NCBI GenBank assembly: GCA_003250975.1
Contig: QKIY01000013.1
Coordinates: 1-33,349, forward strand
Direction of reading: 5' to 3'
DNA from: Gammaproteobacteria bacterium
GTDB taxonomy: Bacteria; Pseudomonadota; Gammaproteobacteria; Eutrophobiales; Eutrophobiaceae
Length of the DNA: 33,349 nucleotides
Below are positions 23,413 to 31,780 of this stretch, in pieces. A program made the position numbers and the translations under genes. The notes under the pieces are model-generated. The model had not been told where the DNA came from. It saw nothing but the letters and a program-made list of their open reading frames with translations, and did not search any database. Each line of letters starts with the position of its first letter. The first letter of the stretch is position 1.

Positions 23413-23874
23413 TCAGCCGGATTGACGACCAGATAATCGTAACCGGTTAACGGATCGAAAAATGAATACACCGAGTGTGGAAAGAAAGATGAAACCAAAC
23501 AGGAAGATTGCCGGCCCCTGCCAGACCCATAGACCCAAATCCGCCGTGACAAGGCCGGTGTCGGAAGGATCATAGATGACAGTGACGCGATCACCTGTGT
23601 GGAGCCGGATAAAATACATCGGAAACCTGTCGCGCACGCTGATTTCTTGTCCGCTGGACGTCGTAAACTGGTAAATCGCTGTTTTAGTATTTCTGGCCCC
23701 GGAATGTATACCGCTAACGATGGCCTCCGCACGCTCTCCACGATTTAGTAATTGCAACAGTTCCTGTGTCATGTAAACGGCGGCAAACAGGGACGTGAAG
23801 GCCAGAAAATAGCAGGCGAAAAGGGCTATGCGATCACTGATCTTCTTCTTCGTTTTATTGCCCATTCCTTCCAT
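23413..23874 (-). CDS. DUF3592 domain membrane protein
   Basis: A 153-residue protein with one transmembrane helix near the N-terminus (ALFACYFLAFTSLFAAVYM) and another at the C-terminus (GPAIFLFGFIFLSTLGVFIF). Between them is a small beta-rich domain, with AEAIVSGIHSG, YQFTTSSGQEISVRDR and GDRVTVIYDPSDTGLV, that matches the DUF3592 pattern. Function is unknown in this family. Both helices flank a domain probably outside the cytoplasm. It precedes the cupredoxin gene on the same strand with 44 bases between, suggesting a two-gene operon. Confidence 0.8.
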   Translation of the reverse strand: MEGMGNKTKKKISDRIALFACYFLAFTSLFAAVYMTQELLQLLNRGERAEAIVSGIHSGARNTKTAIYQFTTSSGQEISVRDRFPMYFIRLHTGDRVTVIYDPSDTGLVTADLGLWVWQGPAIFLFGFIFLSTLGVFIFRSVNRLRLSGRQSG

Positions 23875-24011
23875 TCACCTCATTCAATACATATCATAAT
23901 CCCGCCCCGGCAGGATTGGATTCTATATCTATTATAAGGAATAGAAACTTGCCGGTTATAATGATCCGCCCTGGTGATAGATAATAAAAGCTGACAGAAA
24001 CGGAGACGAGC

Positions 24012-24452
24012 ATGCCTGATAACCCGGTTGCACTCGTAGAAGTAGAAGAATCCCTCATTGGCCGTTATACACAGAATATGCGTTTTGGCCGCCATGAGCT
24101 GATTGCTGATGAACCTGAAAGCGTTGGCGGTAACGATGCTGGCCCCGGTCCTTATGAATTCCTGCTGATGGGGCTGGGGGCCTGTACCAGCATGACGCTG
24201 CGCATGTACGCGGAACGTAATCAGCTGCCGCTTAAACGAGTCCGCGTCCGGCTTGCACACAACAAGATCCATGCAAAAGATTGTCTCGACTGCAGAACCC
24301 GTGAAGGCAAGGTCGACGAGATCACGCGCGAGATCAGTCTTGAAGGTGATCTGACGGATGAGCAACGGCAGAGGCTCCTTGAGATAGCCGACCGTTGCCC
24401 CGTACATCGTACGCTGACTTCAGAAATCAAGGTTCGGTCAAGGCTTGTATAG
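24012..24452 (+). CDS. OsmC/Ohr family peroxiredoxin-like protein
   Basis: A 146-residue protein of normal OsmC size. Characteristic parts are [33 protein letters not shown] and [14 protein letters not shown], holding the two redox cysteines (Cys in GACTS and in DRCPVH) used to reduce organic hydroperoxides. An extra pair, CLDC, lies between them ([13 protein letters not shown]). A GGAG site 6 bases before the ATG supports the start. It converges with the DUF2269 gene. The extra CxxC could give added redox or metal chemistry, but this is inference. Confidence 0.9.
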   Translation: MPDNPVALVEVEESLIGRYTQNMRFGRHELIADEPESVGGNDAGPGPYEFLLMGLGACTSMTLRMYAERNQLPLKRVRVRLAHNKIHAKDCLDCRTREGKVDEITREISLEGDLTDEQRQRLLEIADRCPVHRTLTSEIKVRSRLV

Positions 24453-24484
24453 CATCATAAATAATTTAAAGAACGGGATGAATT

Positions 24485-24958
24485 TCAGGTTAGCGGTAAT
24501 GGCTTGAATATCATCAGATAGAACAGCATTACAATTGCCAGAAATGCCAAGACACCCAGGCGTGTCCATCTCTTCATCAGTTTCGTAAACCTTTCGCTTG
24601 CTACGCCGCTTTGCAGTTGTGATTCGGCTTCTCTTTTCAGCTCGTGTTGTATGAACACTACAGGTATCCAGCAGCAGCCAATGAAAATAAAGAGCGCGAT
24701 AACAGCAATAAACCATGCGGATGTGAATGAATAATCCAGTAACTTCATCAGCACTATACCGGTAGTAAACTGGATAATTATGGCGGGGGTGGTAAATATC
24801 CAGTCTGCTAATACAACATGCCGGGCGGTGATAACTATGGCCTGGGTATTACCGGAGCGGCTGGCCATATACATGAAGAAGGCGATTCCGATACCCGTTC
24901 CTGCCAGGATAGTGGCGCTGAGAATGTGGATAAATTCCAGGAGTACGTAACTATTCAT
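24485..24958 (-). CDS. DUF2269 family integral membrane protein
   Basis: A 157-residue protein with four hydrophobic helices: FIHILSATILAGTGIGIAFFMYM, DWIFTTPAIIIQFTTGIVLM, WFIAVIALFIFIGCCWIPVVFI, and LAIVMLFYLMIFKPLPLT. The early His in EFIHILSATILAGTG and the distribution of helices fit DUF2269 (YndJ-like, predicted four-helix membrane proteins) with no assigned function. Its start is ATG at 24958. It stands alone between OsmC and a long spacer, and no binding motif beyond single His and Arg residues is obvious. Confidence 0.8.
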   Translation of the reverse strand: MNSYVLLEFIHILSATILAGTGIGIAFFMYMASRSGNTQAIVITARHVVLADWIFTTPAIIIQFTTGIVLMKLLDYSFTSAWFIAVIALFIFIGCCWIPVVFIQHELKREAESQLQSGVASERFTKLMKRWTRLGVLAFLAIVMLFYLMIFKPLPLT

Positions 24959-25119
24959 AAGATTTGTTCCTTTTCCTGATAAATTCCTGAAGGTTTGGCT
25001 ACTTGGTTATATTCATCCAGACTATACATTTCCAGACAAGGAACTGCCATTGGTATTGTGTGTTCCCTATCAAGTGTCTTTCACTCCGGGATAATTGCAG
25101 AGATTCGAAGTATGTTTGT

Positions 25120-26181
25120 TCAGTCACGGTCATTGCTGAAATATCTCAGGCGGTAGCGTTTCCATACCGTGCTATCGCTGGTTCGGCACATGCCGTAACG
25201 GAACGCGGGTGTAAATGTGGAGGTATGATAGCGCAGGTCACTGAACCAGACGCAGGTTTCCTGTTCATCCTGATCAATCCGGTACAGGACGGGAAACATG
25301 GCAAAGTGCCGGTAAGGGGCCATCTCTTCCTGTTGCCAGGCCGTGCGAACGAGCATGGCCTGCTCCGCCTTGTCGCCAAGCAGGCTGTGTGTTTCCCATC
25401 CGACTTGGTCAGGAGGCCGGTAGGCACTGACATATTTAATCCAGTGCACGGTTTTTTGCCAGCGTTCCAGTTTTTCACTGATCCCGGCCAGGTCGATCAG
25501 TGCTGTGGCATAGTGGTTGTCTTGCTGCCTGATGATCCGCCAGTGAAACGGGGAGAATGGCTGGGGCAGGGCAACAGTCCTGCTGTAAGTCGAATCTGTT
25601 TGAACGATTATCTCCTCGCCGGTTTCACGAGCCACTGTTTTCAGGTGCAATTGAAACAATACATAGGCACAGAGAACGAACGTGCAGATGATGGCCGTTT
25701 GCCGTGCCGGGAGGAAAGATGAAGCGATTAATCCAATTAAGACGATCAGGCTCAGGTAAGGGTCGATGACGAACGTGGTACCTAAGCTGAAGGACCGGTT
25801 TGAAACAGGATAGAATATTTTCGTGCCATACACTGTCAGGAGATCCAGCATGATATGGGTTGCGATACCGAGTGCAACATAACTACCGATCATGAAGATA
25901 TTTTTTCTTAGTCGCGGAAAGAGCAGAACGATTATCCCCGTCAGCAGGATTGACCAGAGCGGTAATAAGACAAACGAGTGGGTAAATGAGCGATGCCATT
26001 CGTCCAGAAAGAGCAGCGGGTTAACGGGAAACAGGAAATAATCACTGTCTGGAAATGCGGCGGCAACGGCGGTCACTGCCATCGGGACATACTTGGCGCA
26101 AACGTTATTTCGTTTACGGGAATGGTTTGTTACTGCACTGCCCGCAAGTGCGCCGAACATCACATGTGTAATCGTATCCAT
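25120..26181 (-). CDS. YdjM-like membrane-bound metal-dependent hydrolase
   Basis: About 353 residues. The N-terminus carries the family pattern: MDTITHVMFGALAG, FPDSDYF, DEWHRSFTHSF (H-R-x-x-T-H-S) and IATHIMLDLLTVYGT. These supply the His and Asp residues of a predicted metal site between membrane helices, as in the LexA-regulated YdjM (DUF457) family. Four or more helices are in the first ~190 residues; the last ~170 residues are a soluble domain with no homology that I recognise. ATG at 26181 is chosen over GTG at 26205. The enzymatic activity is only predicted for this family. Confidence 0.85.
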   Translation of the reverse strand: MDTITHVMFGALAGSAVTNHSRKRNNVCAKYVPMAVTAVAAAFPDSDYFLFPVNPLLFLDEWHRSFTHSFVLLPLWSILLTGIIVLLFPRLRKNIFMIGSYVALGIATHIMLDLLTVYGTKIFYPVSNRSFSLGTTFVIDPYLSLIVLIGLIASSFLPARQTAIICTFVLCAYVLFQLHLKTVARETGEEIIVQTDSTYSRTVALPQPFSPFHWRIIRQQDNHYATALIDLAGISEKLERWQKTVHWIKYVSAYRPPDQVGWETHSLLGDKAEQAMLVRTAWQQEEMAPYRHFAMFPVLYRIDQDEQETCVWFSDLRYHTSTFTPAFRYGMCRTSDSTVWKRYRLRYFSNDRD

Positions 26182-26252
26182 GCGTTTAGAGGCCCCAGTG
26201 GGCACGCTTCGTCTTTAAGATAGTTCTTGCCTGCCACACGAAGTGTTCATGA

Positions 26253-27449
26253 TTATCTCAACCTGGCTGCAAGCCTCGCCACCAGGCTATGGGCGCTGAG
26301 CCCGTGCGCAATAATACTCAGAAGTATGGTGCAAACTGCGGTGAGGGCTATTAATTCGCCTCCAGGTAAGTGCTCATTAAGGACAATCACGCCAAAGACG
26401 ATGCTCGCAAGGCCACGTGGGCCAAACCAGCCGATAAATAATTTCTCATCCGTACGTAGCCCTATTCCTGATAAAGCCAGGAACACCGGTAGCATACGTA
26501 TCAAGGTAAGGCTCAATGCCGCATACAAAACGATTTCCCAGGTGAAATTACCAATAACCTTGCTGATAACTGCGGAGCCGAAAACGACCCACGTAATCAA
26601 TGCGAAGACATCACCAGTTCCTTCTGCTGCGAGCAGTAAATTATGCTTATGTGGTTTGGAAATAACGCCGAATATCAGGCCGGCGGCAAATGCTGCGATA
26701 AAGCCACTGCCACCAAGTGCCTGTGCCAGAGCGAAACAGGCGATGGCCAAAGCAGCGACGGTTAATTGCTGCCATGTGTTTGTTATCCATTTCCGGTCAA
26801 CGCTGTATTTGATTAGCCGGGCACTGAGGATTGCCAGGGCTGCGCCTACTGCGATCCCGATACCAATTTCCTCTGCAAAAAGCCGCAATGCAGGAAATGA
26901 AAGGTTATTTGCCACATTTGAATCAGCCATTAAGGCAAGAAACACGAATAATATTGGAACACAAATGCCATCATTCAAGCCGCTTTCTACGTTTAGCCCT
27001 TCACGGATATTTTCGGGTACAGATTTATCAGTGACCACGGCTTTACCAAGTGCGGCATCCGTTGGCGCAAGTATGACTGACAGGATAACGATTTCCAGTA
27101 ATGAAAGTTGCTTAAAGACCATAATACCAACTATAAACCCTAATAGAATGGTCAATGGCAAACCGATTAGTAACAGGCGTTGCGGTATCCTGAAATTTTT
27201 TATAAGTACAGCCAGGTTCGCATGGGCCGCATCTGTGAACAGGATCAGTGCTAGGGTCAGTTCTGCCAGCGTTCTCAAACCTTCAGCATCCACATCCAGG
27301 TTAAGAAGACCAAGTCCGAGTGGGCCGAATAGCAGACCGAAACTTGCGAACACAATGGCCCCATTGACCGGTGTGCGCTCAAGACCACCGCTGCTAATAC
27401 TGTAGAGGAATATAAATACAGCCAGTATGGCGAGTATTTCATACATCAT
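26253..27449 (-). CDS. NhaP-type cation/proton antiporter
   Basis: A 398-residue protein with about twelve hydrophobic helices. Recognisable CPA1 motifs are GLLFGPLGLGLLNL near the N-terminus, ILAPTDAALGKAVVTDKSVPENIREGLNVESGLNDGICVPILFV (the conserved region with the ND ion-binding pair) and GWFGPRGLASIVFGVIVL. This is the layout of Na+ or K+/H+ antiporters. It lacks the C-terminal RCK domain of larger members. A GGGGAG site precedes ATG at 27449. A TetR-type regulator lies upstream in the same direction across 107 bases, but they are probably separate units. Ion specificity is not predictable. Confidence 0.9.
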   Translation of the reverse strand: MMYEILAILAVFIFLYSISSGGLERTPVNGAIVFASFGLLFGPLGLGLLNLDVDAEGLRTLAELTLALILFTDAAHANLAVLIKNFRIPQRLLLIGLPLTILLGFIVGIMVFKQLSLLEIVILSVILAPTDAALGKAVVTDKSVPENIREGLNVESGLNDGICVPILFVFLALMADSNVANNLSFPALRLFAEEIGIGIAVGAALAILSARLIKYSVDRKWITNTWQQLTVAALAIACFALAQALGGSGFIAAFAAGLIFGVISKPHKHNLLLAAEGTGDVFALITWVVFGSAVISKVIGNFTWEIVLYAALSLTLIRMLPVFLALSGIGLRTDEKLFIGWFGPRGLASIVFGVIVLNEHLPGGELIALTAVCTILLSIIAHGLSAHSLVARLAARLR

Positions 27450-27556
27450 TTACTCTCCCCAATTTTATTATCAGGATGTTACCGGAAAAAAACCTGATTC
27501 TCGTAAATTATTGTGGCAAGTCTATGCGCCGAATGATATCGGCATCCCTTTTTGTA

Positions 27557-28174
27557 TTATTCAAGCTGTTCCGCGGATTTCGTGATAACAGATTCAGGAT
27601 TGACCCATCTGGCCAGCTTCTCCGATTTTTGCAACAGGCGATCGATAAAATCATTGGTCTTGCCGGCTTCCGTCGACCTGTCTGTTAACCAGTAGACCAG
27701 TGTGGACAGGTACACGCCGGTTGTCCCGACTTCTTCCATGATCCGGCTGAGATGCGAAGTCCGGCTGCCGGCTGCTTCCAGGAACCACTGCACGGTACGG
27801 CTGACACGCAAGACTCCCAGGATTTGAAAATGAACATGTCCCGGTTCCAGCTTGTATTTGAAGATATCGATCACGGCCCTGCGGTAAGGCGTCAGTGTCT
27901 GTATCCAGGTCATGATCGCCTTGCGGACCCGGTCGCGGCCCGATAAGCCCCTGAAATCTGCTGTGCCGGACAGCTTGAGCACGGACTGATCGGCGCGATC
28001 AAACAGGGCATCGGCGAGATCATCCTTCTGGCGGTAGAATTGTCTAACCTCGTCAAGACTGATACCCAGCGCATCGGCCACTTCCTGCAGCCGGACTTTC
28101 TCCCATGAGCGTTCTAGGGAAAGCTCCAGCGCTTTATCCAGGATTCTGTCGGCGAGCTTGGTTGACTTGGCCAT
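27557..28174 (-). CDS. TetR/AcrR family regulator (COQ9-like C-terminus)
   Basis: A 205-residue protein. The N-terminal helix-turn-helix region, ADRILDKALELSLERSWEKVRLQEVADALGISLDEVRQFYRQKDDLADALFDRAD, is the TetR DNA-binding domain. The C-terminal helical part (TWIQTLTPYRRAVIDIFKYKL, RTVQWFLEAAGSRTS) resembles the COQ9-like C-terminal domain seen in some TetR proteins. The neighbours are an antiporter gene and a divergent phosphatase gene; the 115-base divergent spacer to the latter is a natural place for its operator, but no palindrome was assigned. The ligand is unknown. Confidence 0.82.
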   Translation of the reverse strand: MAKSTKLADRILDKALELSLERSWEKVRLQEVADALGISLDEVRQFYRQKDDLADALFDRADQSVLKLSGTADFRGLSGRDRVRKAIMTWIQTLTPYRRAVIDIFKYKLEPGHVHFQILGVLRVSRTVQWFLEAAGSRTSHLSRIMEEVGTTGVYLSTLVYWLTDRSTEAGKTNDFIDRLLQKSEKLARWVNPESVITKSAEQLE

Positions 28175-28289
28175 GAACTTTGATAATAAAGATGCAATAA
28201 TTTAACTATATTTCCTGCTATAAACATAGCCGACTAACATCTAAAAATCGATTGTCTGGAAGCCGCCTTCCATAAATACTCAGATTCAC

Positions 28290-28841
28290 ATGACACTGAT
28301 TAGACCTGACAACACCTTACGCATCGATCCGGTTACACTGGAAAGCTACACGGGGACTATCGGTATGACTATATGCCCCGGCAGGCGGGTTTCGTATGCC
28401 ATCGGGGGTGACTGGTACAGGGACCTTGATGCCGATCTGCGGGCGATCCGGGAATGGGGCGCGAGCGCACTGGTGTCACTGATGGAAGCAGAAGAAATGG
28501 CCTGTTACGGTGTTGCGGAATTACCGGAAAAAACGCTCAAGCTGGGGATGGAGCATTACCACTTGCCGATTGTTGATATGGATGTTCCCGGTGAAGGGTT
28601 TGAAAGGCAATGGCTGCGCAGTGGTGAAAGACTCAGGGACACACTTATGTCCGGGGATTCAATCGTGATCCATTGTCTCGGTGGACTGGGCCGTACCGGT
28701 ACAGTCGTAGGACGCCTGTTGGTGGAACTCGGTTCCGATCCGGAGACCGCAATAGCCCGTATCAGGCAGGCGAGGCCAGGCACGATTCAGACCATATTTC
28801 AGGAGGCCTATGTGCGCGCCTGCAGGCAACCGGCTGAATGA
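28290..28841 (+). CDS. Dual-specificity/CDKN3-like protein phosphatase
   Basis: A 183-residue protein. The catalytic P-loop HCLGGLGRTG (C-x5-R-T, Cys 129 and Arg 135) is the hallmark of Cys-based tyrosine and dual-specificity phosphatases, and the upstream segment LPIVDMDVPGEG provides a candidate general-acid Asp. The overall arrangement, with WGASALVSLMEAEEMA and EAYVRACR at the end, resembles CDKN3-type (cyclin-dependent kinase inhibitor 3) phosphatases found in some bacteria. Bacterial substrates are not known. The gene has a short spacer to the DUF2946-like gene downstream (46 bases), so co-transcription is possible. Confidence 0.88.
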   Translation: MTLIRPDNTLRIDPVTLESYTGTIGMTICPGRRVSYAIGGDWYRDLDADLRAIREWGASALVSLMEAEEMACYGVAELPEKTLKLGMEHYHLPIVDMDVPGEGFERQWLRSGERLRDTLMSGDSIVIHCLGGLGRTGTVVGRLLVELGSDPETAIARIRQARPGTIQTIFQEAYVRACRQPAE

Positions 28842-28887
28842 ATTTGTGCTGTTTTCCATTCTGAACTAATTTCCCTATAATCCGCTG

Positions 28888-29292
28888 ATGCATTTTTTCC
28901 GCCGCTCAAAAAACCTGAGTTTCTTCCCCTGGTTGCTGGCCCTCGCCCTGGTGCTGCGTTCCTTTATTGCGCCGGGTTTCATGCTGAGTGTGGGAGACGA
29001 TGAAGGTATTCGTATCATCTTTTGCGACGGGCCTGTAGTCGTTAATGTCGATCAGCATGATTCACATGCCCATCATCATGCCGGACATGTGTCCCAGGGT
29101 GATTCATCCCTGCATATATCACCCGTCTGCACTGACTGGTCGACCAGCGGCGCCTTTGCCATCAGCATTTCCATTGAAACTTTCCGCTTTGATACGAGCC
29201 ATCAACAGGAAGAGCATTCCTATTACACATCATTTTTTCAATACGCGGTATTACACGACCACTTCATCCGCAGTCCGCCTGCTCTGGTTTAG
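28888..29292 (+). CDS. DUF2946-type exported His-rich protein
   Basis: A 134-residue protein with an N-terminal hydrophobic segment (WLLALALVLRSFIAPGFML) that may be a signal anchor. It contains a conserved Cys segment IFCDGPVVV, a His-rich stretch DQHDSHAHHHAGH (about residues 53-65) and HISPVCTDW, giving paired Cys. This matches DUF2946-like small proteins often found with copper and TonB-linked genes. Metal binding by the His cluster and Cys pair is a reasonable inference, but not demonstrated. An outer-membrane protein with a second His-rich loop follows on the same strand. Confidence 0.7.
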   Translation: MHFFRRSKNLSFFPWLLALALVLRSFIAPGFMLSVGDDEGIRIIFCDGPVVVNVDQHDSHAHHHAGHVSQGDSSLHISPVCTDWSTSGAFAISISIETFRFDTSHQQEEHSYYTSFFQYAVLHDHFIRSPPALV

Positions 29293-29314
29293 TTAATCTT
29301 CCTGAAAATCATTC

Positions 29315-29335
29315 GCCTGCCCCGTTACGGCAGGC
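29315..29335 (+). other. Intergenic hairpin before the outer-membrane gene
   Basis: GCCTGCC at 29315-29321 pairs with GGCAGGC at 29329-29335 around a 7-base loop, between the DUF2946-like gene and the outer-membrane protein gene. No T tract follows, so it may modulate transcript processing rather than stop transcription. Confidence 0.4.
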
Positions 29336-29382
29336 CGCGCACACGCGAGCGATTTCTAATTAATTAAATAAGAGCTTTAATT

Positions 29383-30399
29383 ATGAAAAAAATAAAAATT
29401 ATCTTTATTAATATCTTTTCAAGTGGTTCATTGCTGGCCATTTCGGCCGTTTTCGCAGACCATGCAAGCCCCGCGTTTGAAACCGGAGCGGCCGGCGCTA
29501 TCATGACGACACCGGGCGCTACCTTGCCAAAAGGCGAGGTTGTTTTTGGCAGCGCTGTGCAGTTTATCGATTATGATGAAATCCCTGACGCGCGGCTTGA
29601 GGCCCTGGGCGCTGCCGATGAAGATGTTCACAGTGTCGGAAGCCTGTTACAGGTCACGATCAGTGCCGCGTATGGCCTGAGCGATAACCTGACCCTGGGA
29701 GCCAGTCTTCCCTATGTTGAACGGCATGATATACGCGAGGCCCATAATGATATGGGCACAGGTGAGGCGGAACTTGCCGGCGACTCAAAGGGCATGGGTG
29801 ACCTGACACTCTTCACGCAATACCGTTTTTTTAACAATGATGTACAGGACGTTGCCTTGTTAGCCGGTATCAAGACGCCAACCGGAGGGACGGATGAACG
29901 TGAACTCGAGGGCGGATTGTTTGAGGCCGAACAGCAACCGGGTTCAGGGTCCTGGGACCCGTTTATAGGACTTGCTGCCAATCATAACCTGGGAAGGTTC
30001 GGTCTTTCAGCGAATGTCCTCTATACCTTTGTAACCGAGGGTGTTCAGGATACCGACCTTGGGGACCTTTTTAATTACAACCTCGCGGCAAGTTATCGTG
30101 CTTATCGCCCCTCCGGTGGACACTCACATCATAATCATGCACATGCGTTGGGTCTGATCGACTACGTGGACCTGTCGCTGGAACTCAACGGCACCATGCG
30201 TGAGCGGAAAGAGATCAATGACGAGGAGGAATTTCATTCCGGCGGACATACCCTGCTTTTGTCGCCGGGAGTGCGGATTGGCCTTGGCCATCAGTGGTCA
30301 GTTTATACCTCGGTTGGGATTCCGCTCGTGAACGATCTGAACGGTGAACAGAGTGAAACGGATTATCGCGTGATCGGTGGTTTCAGCTTTCTGTTTTGA
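29383..30399 (+). CDS. Outer-membrane beta-barrel transporter-like protein, His-rich loop
   Basis: A 338-residue protein with signal peptide (KKIKIIFINIFSSG... AVFA, cleavage about residue 25). The rest alternates amphipathic strands (GEVVFGSAVQFIDY, LTLGASLPYVERHDI, DLTLFTQYRFF, GRFGLSANVLYTFV) ending in aromatic FSFLF at the C-terminus, typical of an outer-membrane barrel of the MetA-pathway phenol-degradation/transporter type. Near residue 245 is a His-rich loop GGHSHHNHAHALG, which is unusual for this class and may bind metal. It follows the DUF2946-like protein, which also has a His cluster, so the two may act together in metal export or sensing. The function is not proven. Confidence 0.75.
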   Translation: MKKIKIIFINIFSSGSLLAISAVFADHASPAFETGAAGAIMTTPGATLPKGEVVFGSAVQFIDYDEIPDARLEALGAADEDVHSVGSLLQVTISAAYGLSDNLTLGASLPYVERHDIREAHNDMGTGEAELAGDSKGMGDLTLFTQYRFFNNDVQDVALLAGIKTPTGGTDERELEGGLFEAEQQPGSGSWDPFIGLAANHNLGRFGLSANVLYTFVTEGVQDTDLGDLFNYNLAASYRAYRPSGGHSHHNHAHALGLIDYVDLSLELNGTMRERKEINDEEEFHSGGHTLLLSPGVRIGLGHQWSVYTSVGIPLVNDLNGEQSETDYRVIGGFSFLF

Positions 30400-30448
30400 A
30401 GCTACGGATAGTCAGAGCGTCCGCTTAGCCAGGTGGAGTTTATAAAGA

Positions 30449-30476
30449 CAGCCGGGATTCAGTATTTCCCCGGCTG
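30449..30476 (-). terminator. Possible terminator at the apaH 3' end
   Basis: CAGCCGGG at 30449-30456 pairs with CCCGGCTG at 30469-30476. On the minus strand the hairpin overlaps the end of apaH and is followed by TCTTTATAAA, a weak T tract. It may also serve the convergent outer-membrane gene. Confidence 0.4.
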
Positions 30477-31295
30477 ACTTGAGTCAACATTAAACCAGCA
30501 CTCGTCTTCCAGCCTGATAGCGGTCAAAGCGCCGCCCCACACGCAGCCCGTATCCAGGGGATATACATTGTCTTTCTGGAAGTCAGTGATATTGCCCCGG
30601 TAGATTGAGGCCCAATGACCGAAGATGATCTTTTCATTGCGGGATTTCCTGGAGTCGATGGTAAACCAGGCCTGGAAAGGAGCCGGCTGTGTGCCCGGCG
30701 GGCCCTTTGCCTCAAGACAAAAGTTGCCATCAGCATCACAGTAACGCAGGCGGGTATACGTATTGGTGATGAAGCGCAGCCTGTCATTACCTGTCAGTGT
30801 GTCTGACCAACTGTGCGGTTCATTTCCATACATACTGTCAAAAAACGGCCCGGGATTATCACTCCTTAACACTGCCTCCACTTCAGCGGCCCGTTCCTTT
30901 GCCTGACCGATATCCCATTGTGGTGGCAGACCCGCGTGTATAAGGACAAAATCGTTGTTACTGTCCTTGTGAAACAGGGGCCGGTTCCTTAACCAGTCAA
31001 GCAGTTCATTGCAATCGGGTGCAGCAAGGACCTCATTTAGCGTGTCTTTCTGCCGGAGTTGTGAGTTATTGAACGCTACTGCCAACAAATGGAGATCGTG
31101 ATTACCCAGTACGGTAATGGCGGTATCACCCAGTTTTTTGACATAACGTAATACTTCCAGGGATTGCGGGCCGCGATTGACCAGGTCACCGGTGAACCAC
31201 AATTGATCTTTTTGAGGATCAAAGTCGATCTCTTCAAGCAATAACAACAGCTCTTCATAACATCCCTGGACATCACCGATGGCATAGGTCGACAT
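30459..31295 (-). CDS. apaH: Bis(5'-nucleosyl)-tetraphosphatase, symmetrical
   Basis: A 278-residue protein of normal ApaH length. The metallophosphatase motifs are complete: GDVQGC near the N-terminus, GDLVNRGPQSLEVL, LGNHDLHLLAVA, and later HAGLPPQWD and IFGHWAS. ApaH hydrolyses Ap4A to two ADP, and thereby limits an alarmone that rises in stress. It is 46 bases downstream of apaG in the same orientation, the common gammaproteobacterial order. Assignment is secure. Confidence 0.96.
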   Translation of the reverse strand: MSTYAIGDVQGCYEELLLLLEEIDFDPQKDQLWFTGDLVNRGPQSLEVLRYVKKLGDTAITVLGNHDLHLLAVAFNNSQLRQKDTLNEVLAAPDCNELLDWLRNRPLFHKDSNNDFVLIHAGLPPQWDIGQAKERAAEVEAVLRSDNPGPFFDSMYGNEPHSWSDTLTGNDRLRFITNTYTRLRYCDADGNFCLEAKGPPGTQPAPFQAWFTIDSRKSRNEKIIFGHWASIYRGNITDFQKDNVYPLDTGCVWGGALTAIRLEDECWFNVDSSQPGKY

Positions 31296-31341
31296 GGAAG
31301 GCAGTTACAAGTTATATGCTACAAATTAAATGACCACATTA

Positions 31342-31725
31342 TTAATGCAAGATGTTGGGTGTGGATAGGTTAAACGCCGGGATCATGGCGTCAAATTCCA
31401 CACCATCGTCTGCAAGCATCTGGTATTTTCCCTGCATGCAACCCACAGGAGTTTCCAGCATGGCCGCACTGGTATACTGAAATGATTCACCCGGTGTGAG
31501 ATAGGGCTGTTCACCAACCACGCCTTCGCCCTTGACTTCCTGTACCTTGTTGTTGGCGTCCGTGATGACCCAGTGTCTGCTGATAAGCTGTGCAGGTAAT
31601 GTACCTTGATTGGTGATCGTAATCGTATAGGCAAAGACGTAACGATTATCGTCTGGGTTTGACTGATCCTGGATATAAGTGGTTTCTACATCGATGTTGA
31701 ATTGATATTGGTTAATTGTCCCCAT
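31342..31725 (-). CDS. apaG: ApaG, Co2+/Mg2+ efflux-associated protein
   Basis: A 127-residue beta-rich protein. Conserved ApaG parts are IDVETTYIQDQSNPDDNRYVFAYTITITNQG, ISRHWVITDANNKVQEVKGEGVVGEQPYLTPGESFQYTS and MQGKYQMLADDG. Its precise biochemical role is unsettled, though E. coli mutants show altered Co2+/Mg2+ handling. An AGGTGA site precedes the ATG. It sits between yifB (upstream) and apaH on the minus strand in a compact cluster. Confidence 0.95.
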   Translation of the reverse strand: MGTINQYQFNIDVETTYIQDQSNPDDNRYVFAYTITITNQGTLPAQLISRHWVITDANNKVQEVKGEGVVGEQPYLTPGESFQYTSAAMLETPVGCMQGKYQMLADDGVEFDAMIPAFNLSTPNILH

Positions 31726-31780
31726 TCGTTAATTTCACCTGAATATCGTGAAACTGGCAAGTTTGATAAAACATGCCGGT

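Noticed and set aside
25003-25722. Plus-strand frame of about 240 codons antisense to the YdjM-like gene
   Set aside because: No recognisable product, no ribosome site, and complete overlap with a well supported gene.
26227-27405. Long plus-strand open frame of about 390 codons antisense to the antiporter gene
   Set aside because: Its translation has no coherent domain, while the minus strand encodes a clear NhaP-type antiporter with family motifs, so the frame is a shadow.
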